This document shows, in pieces, positions 27,294 through 35,651 of a DNA stretch of 64,000 nt. The DNA comes from Sinorhizobium mexicanum. GTDB taxonomy: Bacteria; Pseudomonadota; Alphaproteobacteria; Rhizobiales; Rhizobiaceae. The number at the start of each line of letters is the position of its first letter. Within the stretch, counting starts at the first letter, position 1. The stretch covers positions 3,187,501 through 3,251,500 of the forward strand of contig NZ_CP041238.1 in the NCBI RefSeq assembly GCF_013488225.1. Direction: 5' to 3'. The notes under the pieces are model-generated. The model saw nothing but the letters and a program-made list of their open reading frames with translations. It ran no database searches and was not told the origin of the DNA. The translations under genes were made by a program, and so were the position numbers.

Positions 27294-28043
27294 TCACCCC
27301 GGCAAGGTTACGACCAGAGGCCCGCCGCGCGTGACGACGACGGTATGTTCATACTGCACCGTCGGGGCGCGCGGCTCGCTGTAAAGCGTCCAGTCGTCGT
27401 CTCCGCCTTCCGCCCAGTGGGCGCCCATCGACAGGAACGGCTCGACCGTGAAAACCATGCCATCGGTCATGTGCCGTCGCTCGGACGGGTCCGGCCAGGT
27501 GGCGATCTCGCCCGGCTCCTCATGCAGCGAACGGCCAATGCCGTGGCTTGCGAGATTGGTGACGAGCGAATAGCGGTTCTTGCGGGCGAAGTCGCCGATG
27601 GCATTGCCGATCGCCGCCAGCGATTGACCCGGGCGCACCTGTTTCAGCCCGACCCACATGGCGCGCTTGCCGTCGCGGCAAAGCCTGTCGATTGCTGCGG
27701 TCACCGGAGGCACCGGAAAAGACGCGCCCGTATCGGCGAAGATACCGTCCTTCTCCGCCGAAACGTCGATATTGACGAGATCGCCGGCGCGGATCACGCG
27801 GGCGCCGGGGATGCCGTGGGCGATTTCCTCGTTGACGCTGATGCAGGTCGCGCCGGGGAACTGATAGCAAAGCTCCGGCGCGGAACGCGCGCCCGCATCC
27901 TCCAGCACCTTGCGGCCGATCGCGTCGAGCTCGGCCGTGGTGATACCGGGTTCGAGGGCCTCGCCCATGGCTTGGAGCGCATTGGCGCAAATGCGGCCGA
28001 TTTCCTTCAGCCGCTCAAGATCTTCGTCGTTGTTGAGGGTCAT
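27294..28043 (-). CDS. map: Methionine aminopeptidase, type I
   Basis: 249 residues. It removes the N-terminal Met from nascent proteins. All five metal ligands can be placed: Asp in LVNIDVSAEKDG, Asp in FADTGASF, His in SHGIGRSLHEEP, Glu in FTVEPFLS and Glu in VQYEHTVVVT. The frame is open to 28067, but the ATG at 28043 gives the normal N-terminus. Rhizobia often carry more than one map gene, and this one stands outside the usual ribosomal or radC contexts, so it may be the second copy. Confidence 0.9.
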   Translation of the reverse strand: MTLNNDEDLERLKEIGRICANALQAMGEALEPGITTAELDAIGRKVLEDAGARSAPELCYQFPGATCISVNEEIAHGIPGARVIRAGDLVNIDVSAEKDGIFADTGASFPVPPVTAAIDRLCRDGKRAMWVGLKQVRPGQSLAAIGNAIGDFARKNRYSLVTNLASHGIGRSLHEEPGEIATWPDPSERRHMTDGMVFTVEPFLSMGAHWAEGGDDDWTLYSEPRAPTVQYEHTVVVTRGGPLVVTLPG

Positions 28044-28109
28044 GGTGTCTCGCTTTCGCGGCCACATGTAGCGTGCCGGCCCGGCATATGCCAGTGCGAC
28101 ACCAGACGT

Positions 28110-29138
28110 TCATGCGCCGGCAGGCTGCGATCGGCGTTCCTCCGCCAGCATCTCCCGGACCAGCGGCGCGACCTTGGTGCCGTAAAGCTCGATGCCGCGC
28201 ATGATCTGGTCATGCGGCATCAGGCCGATCGCCATCTGCAGGAGGAAGCGATCATTGCGGAAGAGTTTTTGATGCGCGACGATCTTCTCCGCCACCGTCT
28301 CGGGATCGCCGAGGAAGAGATTGCCCGTCGGGTTGCGCGCCTGATCGAAGTGGGCGCGGTTCGTCGGCCCCCAGCCGCGTTCACGGCCGATGCGGTTCAT
28401 CACCTCCGCCTGCGGTCCGTAGAACTGGTCAGCCGCCTTCTCCATCGTGTCGGCGATGAAACCATGAACGTTGATGCTCGTCTTCAGCTTCGCGACGTCT
28501 TGGCCTGCGCGGCGCGCCGCCTCGCGGTAGAGGTCGAAGAGCGGCGCAAAACGGCGCGGCTCACCGCCAATGATCGCAAGCGCCATCGGCAAGCCGAGCG
28601 CGCCGGCCCGCGCCACCGACTGCGGTGTGCCGCCGACAGCGATCCAGAGCGGCAGCGGATCCTGCAGCGGCCGCGGATAGACCCCACGGTCGTCGATCGG
28701 CGGCCGCAACTCGCCCGACCAGGTGACCTTTTCGCTCTCCCGGATCGCCAGCAGCAGATCCAGCTTCTCGGAAAAGAGCTGGTCGTAGTCGTCGAGCGAC
28801 TGGCCGAAGAGCGGGAAGGACTCGATGAAGGAACCCCGGCCTGCCATAATCTCGGCACGTCCGTTGGAGAGAAGGTCGAGCGTCGAAAACTGCTGGAAGA
28901 CCCGCACCGGATCGTCCGAGCTCAGCACCGTCACGGCGCTGCTCAGCCGGATCCTGCTGGTGCGCGAGGCAGCAGCCGCAAGGATCACCGCCGGCGCGGA
29001 AGCCGCATAGTCCGGGCGGTGATGCTCGCCGAGGCCGAAGACATCGAGCCCGACCTGGTCGGCAAGCTCTATTTCCTCGAGAAGGTTGGCGAGACGACGC
29101 CGCCCTTCCGCACCCTTGTCGATCGCATTCGGATCCAC
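28110..29138 (-). CDS. LLM-class flavin-dependent oxidoreductase, apparently lacking its native start codon
   Basis: 342 residues from the GTG at 29138. Luciferase-like TIM-barrel features: [32 protein letters not shown], and the flavin-region [16 protein letters not shown]. However, the codons just upstream of the GTG encode GGLYTFAD, which is beta-strand 1 of this family (normally preceded by a Met within a few residues). No ATG, GTG or TTG exists between there and the TAG at 29217-29219. The first strand is therefore encoded but seems to have lost its start, or an unusual codon is used. No good ribosome site precedes the GTG. It may be a recently decayed gene. It follows the small exported-protein gene on the same strand and in the same frame. 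Confidence 0.75.
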   Translation of the reverse strand: MDPNAIDKGAEGRRRLANLLEEIELADQVGLDVFGLGEHHRPDYAASAPAVILAAAASRTSRIRLSSAVTVLSSDDPVRVFQQFSTLDLLSNGRAEIMAGRGSFIESFPLFGQSLDDYDQLFSEKLDLLLAIRESEKVTWSGELRPPIDDRGVYPRPLQDPLPLWIAVGGTPQSVARAGALGLPMALAIIGGEPRRFAPLFDLYREAARRAGQDVAKLKTSINVHGFIADTMEKAADQFYGPQAEVMNRIGRERGWGPTNRAHFDQARNPTGNLFLGDPETVAEKIVAHQKLFRNDRFLLQMAIGLMPHDQIMRGIELYGTKVAPLVREMLAEERRSQPAGA

Positions 29139-29216
29139 GTCCGCGAATGTATAAAGCCCGCCGGGAACCCGTTGGCGGCAGCGCGGGGCGTGGAAGGCCG
29201 CCCCGCGTGCGTTTTT

Positions 29217-29471
29217 CTACATGGCGTCCATGCCCTTGATCGCGTTACCCAGATGCGACTTGCACTTTTCCAGGTCATTGGCCGCCATGGCCTCCTTGGC
29301 CATGGTCAATTCCTTGGCAGATTCGACTTTCTTTGCACCGTCGGAAATCTGACTGATCTGCTGTTCGGCCTTCGCGATGGCGGCCGCATCGCAAACGACA
29401 TCCGTCTGCGCAAGTGCAGGAGCGGCGAGTGCCGCAATGAAGGCGAGAGTAGCGACTGATTTCAGGATCAT
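29217..29471 (-). CDS. Small exported protein of unknown function
   Basis: 84 residues with a clear signal peptide (MILKSVATLAFIAALAAPALA, cleavage before QTDVV). The mature peptide (~63 residues) is helical, with two Cys (VCDAA and KCKSH) that could form one disulfide, and ends NAIKGMDAM. The ATG at 29471 has GGAGAACACTC upstream. A GCGGGGCG...CGCCCCGC hairpin follows the stop. I do not recognise a named family; short helical periplasmic proteins like this are common in rhizobia. Confidence 0.75.
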   Translation of the reverse strand: MILKSVATLAFIAALAAPALAQTDVVCDAAAIAKAEQQISQISDGAKKVESAKELTMAKEAMAANDLEKCKSHLGNAIKGMDAM

Positions 29472-29857
29472 GAGTGTTCTCCATTGGCCGGCACGATGCC
29501 GGCTTGCACAGTTGAACCGCATGCGGCCATATCTGTTCCTAAATTTGCAGCCGGAGAGAGTATTTTTTCGAGAAATCTCCACACGCCTGCCGCGCATGCA
29601 GTTGGCCCAACAGGCTGGATGAGCTTTCCTGGTGTCGGGCGCCCTTGCGCGTAACCCACAGGAGATGACCACAATGTCCGTAGTTGGTTTGCAAGTCATA
29701 CCAGCCGGTTGACCGCACTCCAGCGCTGTTGGCTTTATGGGAGCGAACGCGGCGAGCCCAAGGGCTCACCGTCACTTTTCCAGCCCGCATGGCGCGGCTT
29801 AGCCGTGACCCGCTTGGCCAACTTCTCGGTCCTGCAGCACGTTGCCGGCGATTATGT
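29472..29857. other. Intergenic region without a recognisable gene
   Basis: A 386-bp gap. It includes a GCCGGC-acgat-GCCGGC hairpin just upstream of the small exported-protein gene. Short frames exist, but none has a convincing ribosome site, codon pattern or family resemblance. It may hold a decayed gene or a small RNA; I see nothing decisive. Confidence 0.4.
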
Positions 29858-30085
29858 TCACTTGATTACGCCAGCGGCTCGACCACCTTGCCGCTTCGCA
29901 ACATACGGCAGCGCGAACATGTAGAGGCCCGTGAACAACAGCAGGAAGAGCGGGAGCAGTGGCGAATAGACTACCCAGGCAGGAGGCTCCCCCAGTCCCA
30001 TGGCGACGAAGTTAGCGATCACGGCCACCGTGAACGCGATTGACAACCAGCGGTGGATTTGCCGGATCCACGTGTTCCAATTCAT
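29858..30085 (-). CDS. Small two-helix membrane protein
   Basis: 75 residues. MNWNTWIRQIHRWLSIAFTV starts the first hydrophobic helix and SPLLPLFLLLFTGLYMF forms the second; the tail is basic. The Trp/His-rich start resembles PepSY-type or cytochrome b561-like first helices (IHRWLSIAFTV), but the domain is too short to say more. It sits 63 bp downstream of the SRPBCC gene on the same strand, so it is probably the third gene of the ArsR module. Confidence 0.65.
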   Translation of the reverse strand: MNWNTWIRQIHRWLSIAFTVAVIANFVAMGLGEPPAWVVYSPLLPLFLLLFTGLYMFALPYVAKRQGGRAAGVIK

Positions 30086-30148
30086 CGAGACCTCCCATTA
30101 ACGCAGTGAATCGGGCCGACTGGCCCATTTTGGACGTACCGGCGGACT

Positions 30149-30580
30149 TCAGTCCAGCTGCGCCAAGACGCGCTCCAGATTGGCAAGGAACTGCTGCCAT
30201 CCCGCTTTGGCGCCTCCGTAGGCCTGCCGCTGTTCCGGCCGGAAGCCCGACTGCTCCATGCGCAGCTGGGTCCCCGTGCTCGTTGGGATGAGGGTGAAAG
30301 TCACCACGCTCCTCAAATCGTAGGCCGCATCGTCGTGGGCGAAATTCCAAGTGTAGGTCAGCTTTTTGTTCGGCTCTACGGCGAGGACCTCGCAGTCTAA
30401 TACTCCGCCCCAGTCGCCGCGGAGATTGAAACGGTGACCCACAACAGCTTTGAAATCGTTCTTCATCAGCCACTCCTCCACCAGGTGTGGTTGCGTAAGC
30501 GCGCGCCAGATCTTTTCCGGTGGATGAGGGATCTCGCGTTCAACCACGACGGAGCGCGTTTCAGGCGACGTTTCGTTCAT
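30149..30580 (-). CDS. SRPBCC (AHSA1-like) domain protein
   Basis: 143 residues, a single START/AHSA1-type domain: VVEREIPHPPEKIWRALTQP at the N-terminus, EEWLM, and the long C-terminal helix GGAKAGWQQFLANLERVL. These proteins bind hydrophobic ligands and are very often paired with an ArsR regulator, as here. The ATG at 30580 overlaps the upstream ArsR stop by 4 bp (ATGA), so translation is coupled. The ligand is unknown. Confidence 0.85.
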   Translation of the reverse strand: MNETSPETRSVVVEREIPHPPEKIWRALTQPHLVEEWLMKNDFKAVVGHRFNLRGDWGGVLDCEVLAVEPNKKLTYTWNFAHDDAAYDLRSVVTFTLIPTSTGTQLRMEQSGFRPEQRQAYGGAKAGWQQFLANLERVLAQLD

Positions 30581-30900
30581 TGGTCCATCCTTTTCAGTAG
30601 GTCTTCGAGGTCGTCGAAGCGGCTTTGCCAGAAGCCGGCCATCTGGCTTGTCCAATCGAGCAAAGGAGCAAGCGCGCCGAGTTGGGCGCTGTAGTAGGTG
30701 TGGCGACCTTCGTGGCGGTCGCGCACCAACCCCGCCTGCTTCAGGACCCCGAGATGCTTTGAGACGACCGGTTGCGAGACCCCGGCCCGAGCCGTCAGTG
30801 CCCCGACTGTCCTTTCCCCCTCACGGCACAATCGCTCAAAGAGAGCCCGCCGAGTCGGATCGGCCAGCGTTCTGAAGAGCACGTCGTGAGCGTTCGACAT
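30577..30900 (-). CDS. ArsR-family regulator of the SRPBCC module
   Basis: 107 residues. Winged-helix core: FRTLADPTRRALFERLCREG, then AGVSQPVVSKHLGVL as the recognition helix and GRHTYYS for the wing. It lacks the CxC metal site of arsenic/cadmium sensors, matching the metal-independent subgroup that accompanies SRPBCC proteins. It probably autorepresses through the half-sites at 30920-30951, just upstream of its start. Confidence 0.87.
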   Translation of the reverse strand: MSNAHDVLFRTLADPTRRALFERLCREGERTVGALTARAGVSQPVVSKHLGVLKQAGLVRDRHEGRHTYYSAQLGALAPLLDWTSQMAGFWQSRFDDLEDLLKRMDQ

Positions 30901-31239
30901 TTGGGATCCATACCCGGTTGGCTATTGATCGACATATAGCCATCCAGCTATGCGAGAGTCAAGTCGAACGACGGGCCGCGTGATGACCCTCGATACAGCG
31001 ACTTCTCGTAAACGAACCGGCATCATCGAGACTTCTCGTAGGGCATACTTCTTGCGCGACGCCCCGGAGTTCGGATTGCGCAAACAGACAGTCTTCCCAT
31101 AGCCCATTGGAGATGCATTACACATCGACGTCATCGAATCATCGGCGCTCGCAGCAGCGCTTCATTGCCGCGATCCGCAGATGCCTGTGTTATGCGTTTG
31201 TAGACAAGCCTGGCAGAACCGCAGGCGAAACCCTGCCGC
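30901..31239. other. Intergenic region: ArsR operator and glpK downstream region
   Basis: This 339-bp gap has no supported gene. The left 60 bp hold the ArsR operator half-sites. A direct repeat GACTTCTCGTA occurs at about 30999-31009 and 31029-31039. The remainder shows no structure I can interpret. Confidence 0.4.
30920..30951. promoter_or_regulatory. Probable ArsR operator: three alternating half-sites
   Basis: GGCTAT (30920-30925), ATAGCC (30936-30941) and GCTAT (30947-30951) form two overlapping inverted repeats: GGCTAT-N10-ATAGCC and ATAGC-N6-GCTAT. The site lies 20-50 bp upstream of the arsR start, as expected for an autoregulated operator. Confidence 0.6.
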
Positions 31240-32733
31240 TTACGCCGCGATCAGCGTCCTCTTGACGGCGCTCCGCCAGCCCTTGAGCTTTCCCTTCCGC
31301 GTCGCTTCGTCCATTTTTGGTTCGAAACGCCGGTCGCGCGCCCAGGACTTGGCGAACTCCTCCTGGGTTGGCCAGATGCCGGCGCGGCTTCCGGCAAGCC
31401 AGGCGACACCAAGCGCCGTCGTTTCGAGAATCACGGGGCGATCGACCGGCGCGTCAAGCAGATCGGAGAGGCGCTGCATCGTCCAGTCGGACGCGACCAT
31501 GCCGCCGTCGACGCGCAGCACCGTATCCTTGCCGCCGTTACGCCAGTCCTTGTGCATCGCCTCGAGCAAATCGCGGGTCTGGTAGCAGACGGCTTCGAGT
31601 GCCGCCCGGGCAAACTCCGCCGGTCCGGTGTTGCGGGTCATGCCGAAGATCGCGCCGCGCGCGTCCGGATCCCAGTGCGGTGCGCCGAGCCCGGTAAAGG
31701 CCGGCACGAGATAGACGTCCTGCGAGGGATCGGCGCTTTCGGCAAGCGTGCCCGTGTCCGGGGCCGCCTTGATCACCTTGAGGCCATCGCGCAGCCATTG
31801 CACCGCCGCACCGGCAACGAAGATCGAACCCTCGAGCGCGTAGGTGGTCTCACCGTTGAGGCGATAGGCGATCGTGGTCAGCAACCGGTTCTTCGAGCGG
31901 ACGATGTCGTTGCCGGTGTTGAGCAGTGCAAAGCAGCCTGTGCCGTAGGTCGACTTCAACATGCCGGGCTTGAAGCAGGCCTGACCGATCGTCGCCGCCT
32001 GCTGGTCGCCTGCAACGCCGAGGATCGGGATCGCCGCGCCGAAGAGCGCTGCATCAGCGACGCCGAAGTCGGCGGCGCAATCCTTGACCTCCGGCAGCAT
32101 CGCCCGTGGAACGCGCAGAATGTCGAGCAACTCGTCGTCCCAGGCATTGTCGGCGATGTTGTAGAGGAGCGTGCGCGATGCGTTGGTCGCATCCGTGGCG
32201 AAAGACTTGCCGCCGGTAAGCCGCCAGATGAGGAAGGTGTCGATGGTGCCGAAGCAAAGCTCGCCCTTTGCCGCGCGCGCCTGAGCCCCCTTCACATTGG
32301 CAAGCAGCCAATTGAGCTTCGTGCCGGAGAAATAAGGATCGAGAAGCAGACCGGTCTTTTTCGCAAAGGTCTTTTCCAGTCCCTTCTTCTTGAGCTTGTC
32401 GCAGAACGGCGCGGTGCGGCGGTCCTGCCAGACGATCGCATTGTGGATCGGCTCGCCGGTCTCGCGCTCCCATACCACCACCGTCTCGCGCTGGTTCGTG
32501 ATGCCGATTGCGGCGATCTCGCTCGCGGAGATCCCGGCCTTCCCGATCGCTTCCTTGACGGTGAGGAGCACCGTTTGCCAGATTTCCTCGGGATCGTGCT
32601 CGACCCAGCCCGACTTCGGGAAGTGCTGCTTGAACTCCATTTGGCCGACGCCGGCGATCTTCTGCTGGCGGTCGAAAACGATCGCCCGGCTCGATGTCGT
32701 GCCCTGATCGATCGCGAGAATATATTCGCCCAT
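31240..32733 (-). CDS. glpK: Glycerol kinase
   Basis: 497 residues, the normal FGGY-family length. ATP-binding motifs [11 protein letters not shown] (N-terminus) and [11 protein letters not shown], substrate residues around [11 protein letters not shown] and [10 protein letters not shown], and the C-terminal [13 protein letters not shown] are all present. It makes glycerol-3-phosphate in the cytosol. The ATG at 32733 follows GGGGAGGGGCGC; the frame is open to 32775. It is divergent from bdhA and monocistronic here, without glpD or a glycerol transporter beside it. Confidence 0.94.
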   Translation of the reverse strand: MGEYILAIDQGTTSSRAIVFDRQQKIAGVGQMEFKQHFPKSGWVEHDPEEIWQTVLLTVKEAIGKAGISASEIAAIGITNQRETVVVWERETGEPIHNAIVWQDRRTAPFCDKLKKKGLEKTFAKKTGLLLDPYFSGTKLNWLLANVKGAQARAAKGELCFGTIDTFLIWRLTGGKSFATDATNASRTLLYNIADNAWDDELLDILRVPRAMLPEVKDCAADFGVADAALFGAAIPILGVAGDQQAATIGQACFKPGMLKSTYGTGCFALLNTGNDIVRSKNRLLTTIAYRLNGETTYALEGSIFVAGAAVQWLRDGLKVIKAAPDTGTLAESADPSQDVYLVPAFTGLGAPHWDPDARGAIFGMTRNTGPAEFARAALEAVCYQTRDLLEAMHKDWRNGGKDTVLRVDGGMVASDWTMQRLSDLLDAPVDRPVILETTALGVAWLAGSRAGIWPTQEEFAKSWARDRRFEPKMDEATRKGKLKGWRSAVKRTLIAA

Positions 32734-33038
32734 GCGCCCCTCCCCGGCCTTGCTTTGACGTCGCGCCTTCCTCAACGACGACGTTCGAAAAACTTCAATA
32801 CGACGGAAAAACGAATGTCAAACGAAAATGAAACGCAATATCACCGCTCTTCCAAACGGCGCTAAATCTGCGTCGGCAATCTGAAAAACACAATTGTCAC
32901 TCATGTATTTTTCCGCGTAGGTTGACACTGTTGCATTGCCAAACCGAACCGAGGGCGGACGGAGAACAGCATGGCGATTTTCGCCCGCGACCCGCCCGGA
33001 ACGGTAACAAAGAGCGGCAGCGCGAGGGAGAGAACGAA
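32734..33038. other. Divergent promoter region between glpK and bdhA
   Basis: A 305-bp region without a gene. The glpK side contains repeated AACGAAAATG/AACGAATG-like words (see 32785-32836). The bdhA side has GTTGACACTG near 32925, a possible -35 element, about 110 bp before the bdhA ATG. Confidence 0.45.
32785..32836 (-). promoter_or_regulatory. Possible GlpR/DeoR-type operator repeats upstream of glpK
   Basis: On the minus strand the words TTTCATTTTCGTTT and CATTCGTTTTTCCGTCG follow each other, resembling the TTTCG/TTCGTTT-rich repeats bound by DeoR-family GlpR repressors. They lie 50-105 bp upstream of the glpK start. No regulator gene is adjacent, so this is a pattern match only. Confidence 0.35.
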
Positions 33039-33815
33039 ATGACGAAGACTGCGGTCATAACAGGTTCGACGAGCGGCATCGGACTGGCGATTGCCAAGGC
33101 TTTCGCGAAGACTGGCGCCAATATCGTGCTGAATGGCTTCGGTGCGCCGGACGAGATCAGGGCGGTGACGGACGACATCGCCGGCCTCGGCAGCGGCACG
33201 GTCATACATCATCCCGCCGACATGACGAAGCCCGGGGAAATCTCCGACCTGTTGGCGACCGCTGCGGCGCGCTTCGGCGGCGTCGATATCCTCGTCAACA
33301 ATGCCGGCGTGCAATATGTCGAGAAGGTCGAGGACTTTCCGGTCGAACAATGGGACCGGATCATCGCGATCAATCTCTCCTCCTCCTTCCACACGATCCG
33401 TGCGGCTCTCCCCGGCATGAAGGCGAAGGGCTGGGGGCGCATCATCAATATCGCCTCCGCGCATGGGCTCGTCGCCTCGCCCTTCAAGTCCGCCTATGTC
33501 GCAGCCAAGCATGGTATCATGGGGCTCACGAAGACGGTCGCGCTGGAGGTCGCCGAAAACGGCATCACAGCCAACTCGATCTGCCCCGGCTACGTGCTGA
33601 CGCCGCTTGTCGAGAAGCAGATTCCGGACCAGGCGAGGACGCGCGGCATCACGGAGGCGCAGGTGGTGAACGACGTGATGCTCAAGGGCCAGCCGACCAA
33701 GAAATTCATAACCGTCGAGCAAGTGGCATCGCTGGCGCTCTATCTTGCGAGCGACGATGCCGCGCAGATCACCGGCACGCATGTCTCGATGGACGGCGGC
33801 TGGACCGCGCAGTAG
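33039..33815 (+). CDS. bdhA: D-3-hydroxybutyrate dehydrogenase
   Basis: 258 residues, the length of S. meliloti BdhA. It is a short-chain dehydrogenase: NAD-binding TGSTSGIG (8-15), NNAGVQYVE, catalytic Tyr/Lys in SAYVAAKHG, and SAHGLVASPFK typical of BDH. It oxidises D-3-hydroxybutyrate to acetoacetate in PHB breakdown. The ATG at 33039 follows GAGGGAGAGAACGAA. In S. meliloti bdhA is the first gene of a mixed-function operon with xdhA2 and xdhB2; the same order is present here, with a RIME1 copy between bdhA and xdhA. Confidence 0.93.
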   Translation: MTKTAVITGSTSGIGLAIAKAFAKTGANIVLNGFGAPDEIRAVTDDIAGLGSGTVIHHPADMTKPGEISDLLATAAARFGGVDILVNNAGVQYVEKVEDFPVEQWDRIIAINLSSSFHTIRAALPGMKAKGWGRIINIASAHGLVASPFKSAYVAAKHGIMGLTKTVALEVAENGITANSICPGYVLTPLVEKQIPDQARTRGITEAQVVNDVMLKGQPTKKFITVEQVASLALYLASDDAAQITGTHVSMDGGWTAQ

Positions 33816-33851
33816 CAGGCGGAAGTGTGAGCGGTTTTCCACCGCTGACGA

Positions 33852-33953
33852 GCTACAGCGCCGCGCGTTATCAGGCGCGCAAAGGACGCTGTAGCACTTT
33901 GAATTGCTGCATGTTTTTATTCTCAGATCGGCTAGGATCGAAAGACATGTAGC
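33852..33953 (+). repeat. RIME1-like element, copy D, inside the bdhA-xdhAB operon
   Basis: CTACAGCG...GGCGCGCAAAGGACGCTGTAG forms the first palindrome, and the core CACTTTGAATTGCTGCATG follows. The second palindrome is degenerate (TCAGATCGGCTAGGATCGAAAGA). It occupies most of the 147-bp bdhA-xdhA gap. Confidence 0.78.
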
Positions 33954-33962
33954 AGCCACGGA

Positions 33963-35462
33963 ATGATTGACATGGCACAGGCATCCGACAGCATCCGCTT
34001 CATCCTGAACGACACCGAAGTCGCCCTTTCGGACGTCGCACCGACCGCGACCTTGCTCGACTATCTGAGGCTGGAGCGCCGGCTGACCGGCACCAAGGAG
34101 GGCTGCGCCGAAGGTGATTGCGGCGCCTGCACGGTGCTCGTTGGCCGGCTTGCCGACGACGGCGAGAACGGCGAAAGCCTCGTCTACGAGAGCGTCAACG
34201 CCTGCATCCGCTTCGTCGGCTCCCTGAACGCCACGCATGTCGTAACTGTCGAGCATCTCGCGGCCAGGGAAGGCACGCTCCATCCGGTGCAGCAGGCGAT
34301 GGTCGATTTCCACGGCTCGCAGTGCGGCTTCTGCACGCCGGGCTTCGTCATGTCGCTCTATGGCTTGTGGCTGACGAACGACAATCCGAGCCGGGCCGCG
34401 ATCGAGAAGACGCTGCAAGGCAATCTCTGTCGCTGCACCGGCTACGAGCCGATCGTGCGGGCGGCAGAGGCGGCAGCGCGGGAACGCCCCTCGGCAATCT
34501 TCGATCCGATCACCCGTACGCGAGAAGCGGTAACCGCACGGCTGAAGGCGCTCCGTACCACGGAAACGATCGTGATCCGCAACGGCGAGGACTGTCTGAT
34601 CGTGCCGGCGGATGCGACAGGCCTCGCAGCGGTGCTCGACGAACATCCGGCCGCGACGATCGTCGCAGGTGCAACCGATGTCGGTCTCTGGGTGACGAAG
34701 CACATGCGACCGCTCAATCCGGCGGTGTTCATCAACGGCGTCGCCGAACTGCAGCGGATCGAAAGCACGGAAGCAGGCCTGACGATCGGCGCCGGCGTCA
34801 GCTACACGGCCGCGTTCGACGCCCTCTCCAGCGCCTACCCCGCCTTCGGTGGCCTCATCGACCGCATCGGCGGCGAACAGGTCCGCAACATGGGCACGAT
34901 CGGCGGCAACATCGCCAATGGCTCGCCGATCGGCGACAGCCCGCCACCGCTGATCGTGCTCGGCGCTTCGGTCACCTTGCGATCGAGGAACGGCACGCGC
35001 ACGCTGCCGCTCGAAGATTTCTTCATCGCCTACAGCAGGCAGGACCGGAAGCCCGGCGAATTCGTCGAGGGCATCTTCGTTCCCGCATTGCCCGAAGGCG
35101 ATCGTTTCGCCGCCTACAAGGTTTCAAAGCGCCGCGACGAGGATATCTCCGCCCTCCTCGGCGCCTTCCGGATCGCGCTTGACGAGGACAATCGCGTCCG
35201 CACCGCTCTCGTGGCTTTCGGCGGCATGGCCGCCACGCCAAAAAGGGCGAAGGCCGTGGAGGCAGCCTTGATCGGCGAGCGCTGGAGCGAGGAGACCATT
35301 CGTGCAGCGCAGGCTGCTCTGGAGACCGACTACCAGCCGATCACAGACTGGCGCGCCACGGGCGCCTATCGCATCCTCGCCGCAAAGAACCTGCTGATGC
35401 GCTTTTTCCTGGAGAGCACCGGCGAGACGGTCCAACTCCAGCGTTTCGAGGATGTGGCATGA
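33963..35462 (+). CDS. xdhA: Xanthine dehydrogenase small subunit (2Fe-2S and FAD domains)
   Basis: 499 residues. First 2Fe-2S centre: KEGCAEGDCGACTVL. Second: QCGFCTPGFVM with LQGNLCRCTGYEPI. The FAD domain (about 195-360) has TIGGNIANGSPIGDSPP. It passes electrons from the molybdenum subunit to NAD+ or quinone. The ATG at 33963 is 9 bp upstream of another in-frame ATG (33972); the first has CACGGA close by. It is the second gene of the bdhA operon. It matches the xdhA2-type subunit reported next to bdhA in S. meliloti. Confidence 0.93.
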   Translation: MIDMAQASDSIRFILNDTEVALSDVAPTATLLDYLRLERRLTGTKEGCAEGDCGACTVLVGRLADDGENGESLVYESVNACIRFVGSLNATHVVTVEHLAAREGTLHPVQQAMVDFHGSQCGFCTPGFVMSLYGLWLTNDNPSRAAIEKTLQGNLCRCTGYEPIVRAAEAAARERPSAIFDPITRTREAVTARLKALRTTETIVIRNGEDCLIVPADATGLAAVLDEHPAATIVAGATDVGLWVTKHMRPLNPAVFINGVAELQRIESTEAGLTIGAGVSYTAAFDALSSAYPAFGGLIDRIGGEQVRNMGTIGGNIANGSPIGDSPPPLIVLGASVTLRSRNGTRTLPLEDFFIAYSRQDRKPGEFVEGIFVPALPEGDRFAAYKVSKRRDEDISALLGAFRIALDEDNRVRTALVAFGGMAATPKRAKAVEAALIGERWSEETIRAAQAALETDYQPITDWRATGAYRILAAKNLLMRFFLESTGETVQLQRFEDVA

Positions 35463-35485
35463 GCGCTAGCCACGATCTTTCTGGC

Positions 35486-35636
35486 TTGGGATTGCCCCTC
35501 TCCTCGGGTTTAACCCGAAGACTAACCCTCTCCCCGCAGGCGGGGAGAGGGGACAAAGGCGGCGCGGCAAAATCCCTTCTCCCCGTCAGGACGGGGAAAA
35601 GGTGGCCGGCGGGCCGGATGAGGGGCGCCTTCTTCG
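35486..35636. repeat. Palindromic repeat cluster between xdhA and xdhB
   Basis: Three palindromes in tandem: CTCGGGTTTAACCCGAAG (about 35503-35520); CCCTCTCCCCGC-ag-GCGGGGAGAGGG (35526-35551, perfect 12-bp arms); and CTTCTCCCCGT-cagg-ACGGGGAAAAGG (about 35577-35602). A GGCCGGCGGGCCGGATGAGG tail follows. It fills the 189-bp xdhA-xdhB gap and would form strong hairpins in the operon mRNA. Confidence 0.75.
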
Positions 35637-35651
35637 AAAGGGATCGACAAG

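Noticed and set aside
27264..29459. A 731-codon plus-strand open frame
   Set aside because: It runs antisense to map and the LLM gene, whose family motifs are clear. High GC content explains the long antisense frame.
29539..29857. Small frames in the gap left of the ArsR module
   Set aside because: No ribosome sites, no recognisable domain and overlapping frames on both strands; treated as non-coding.
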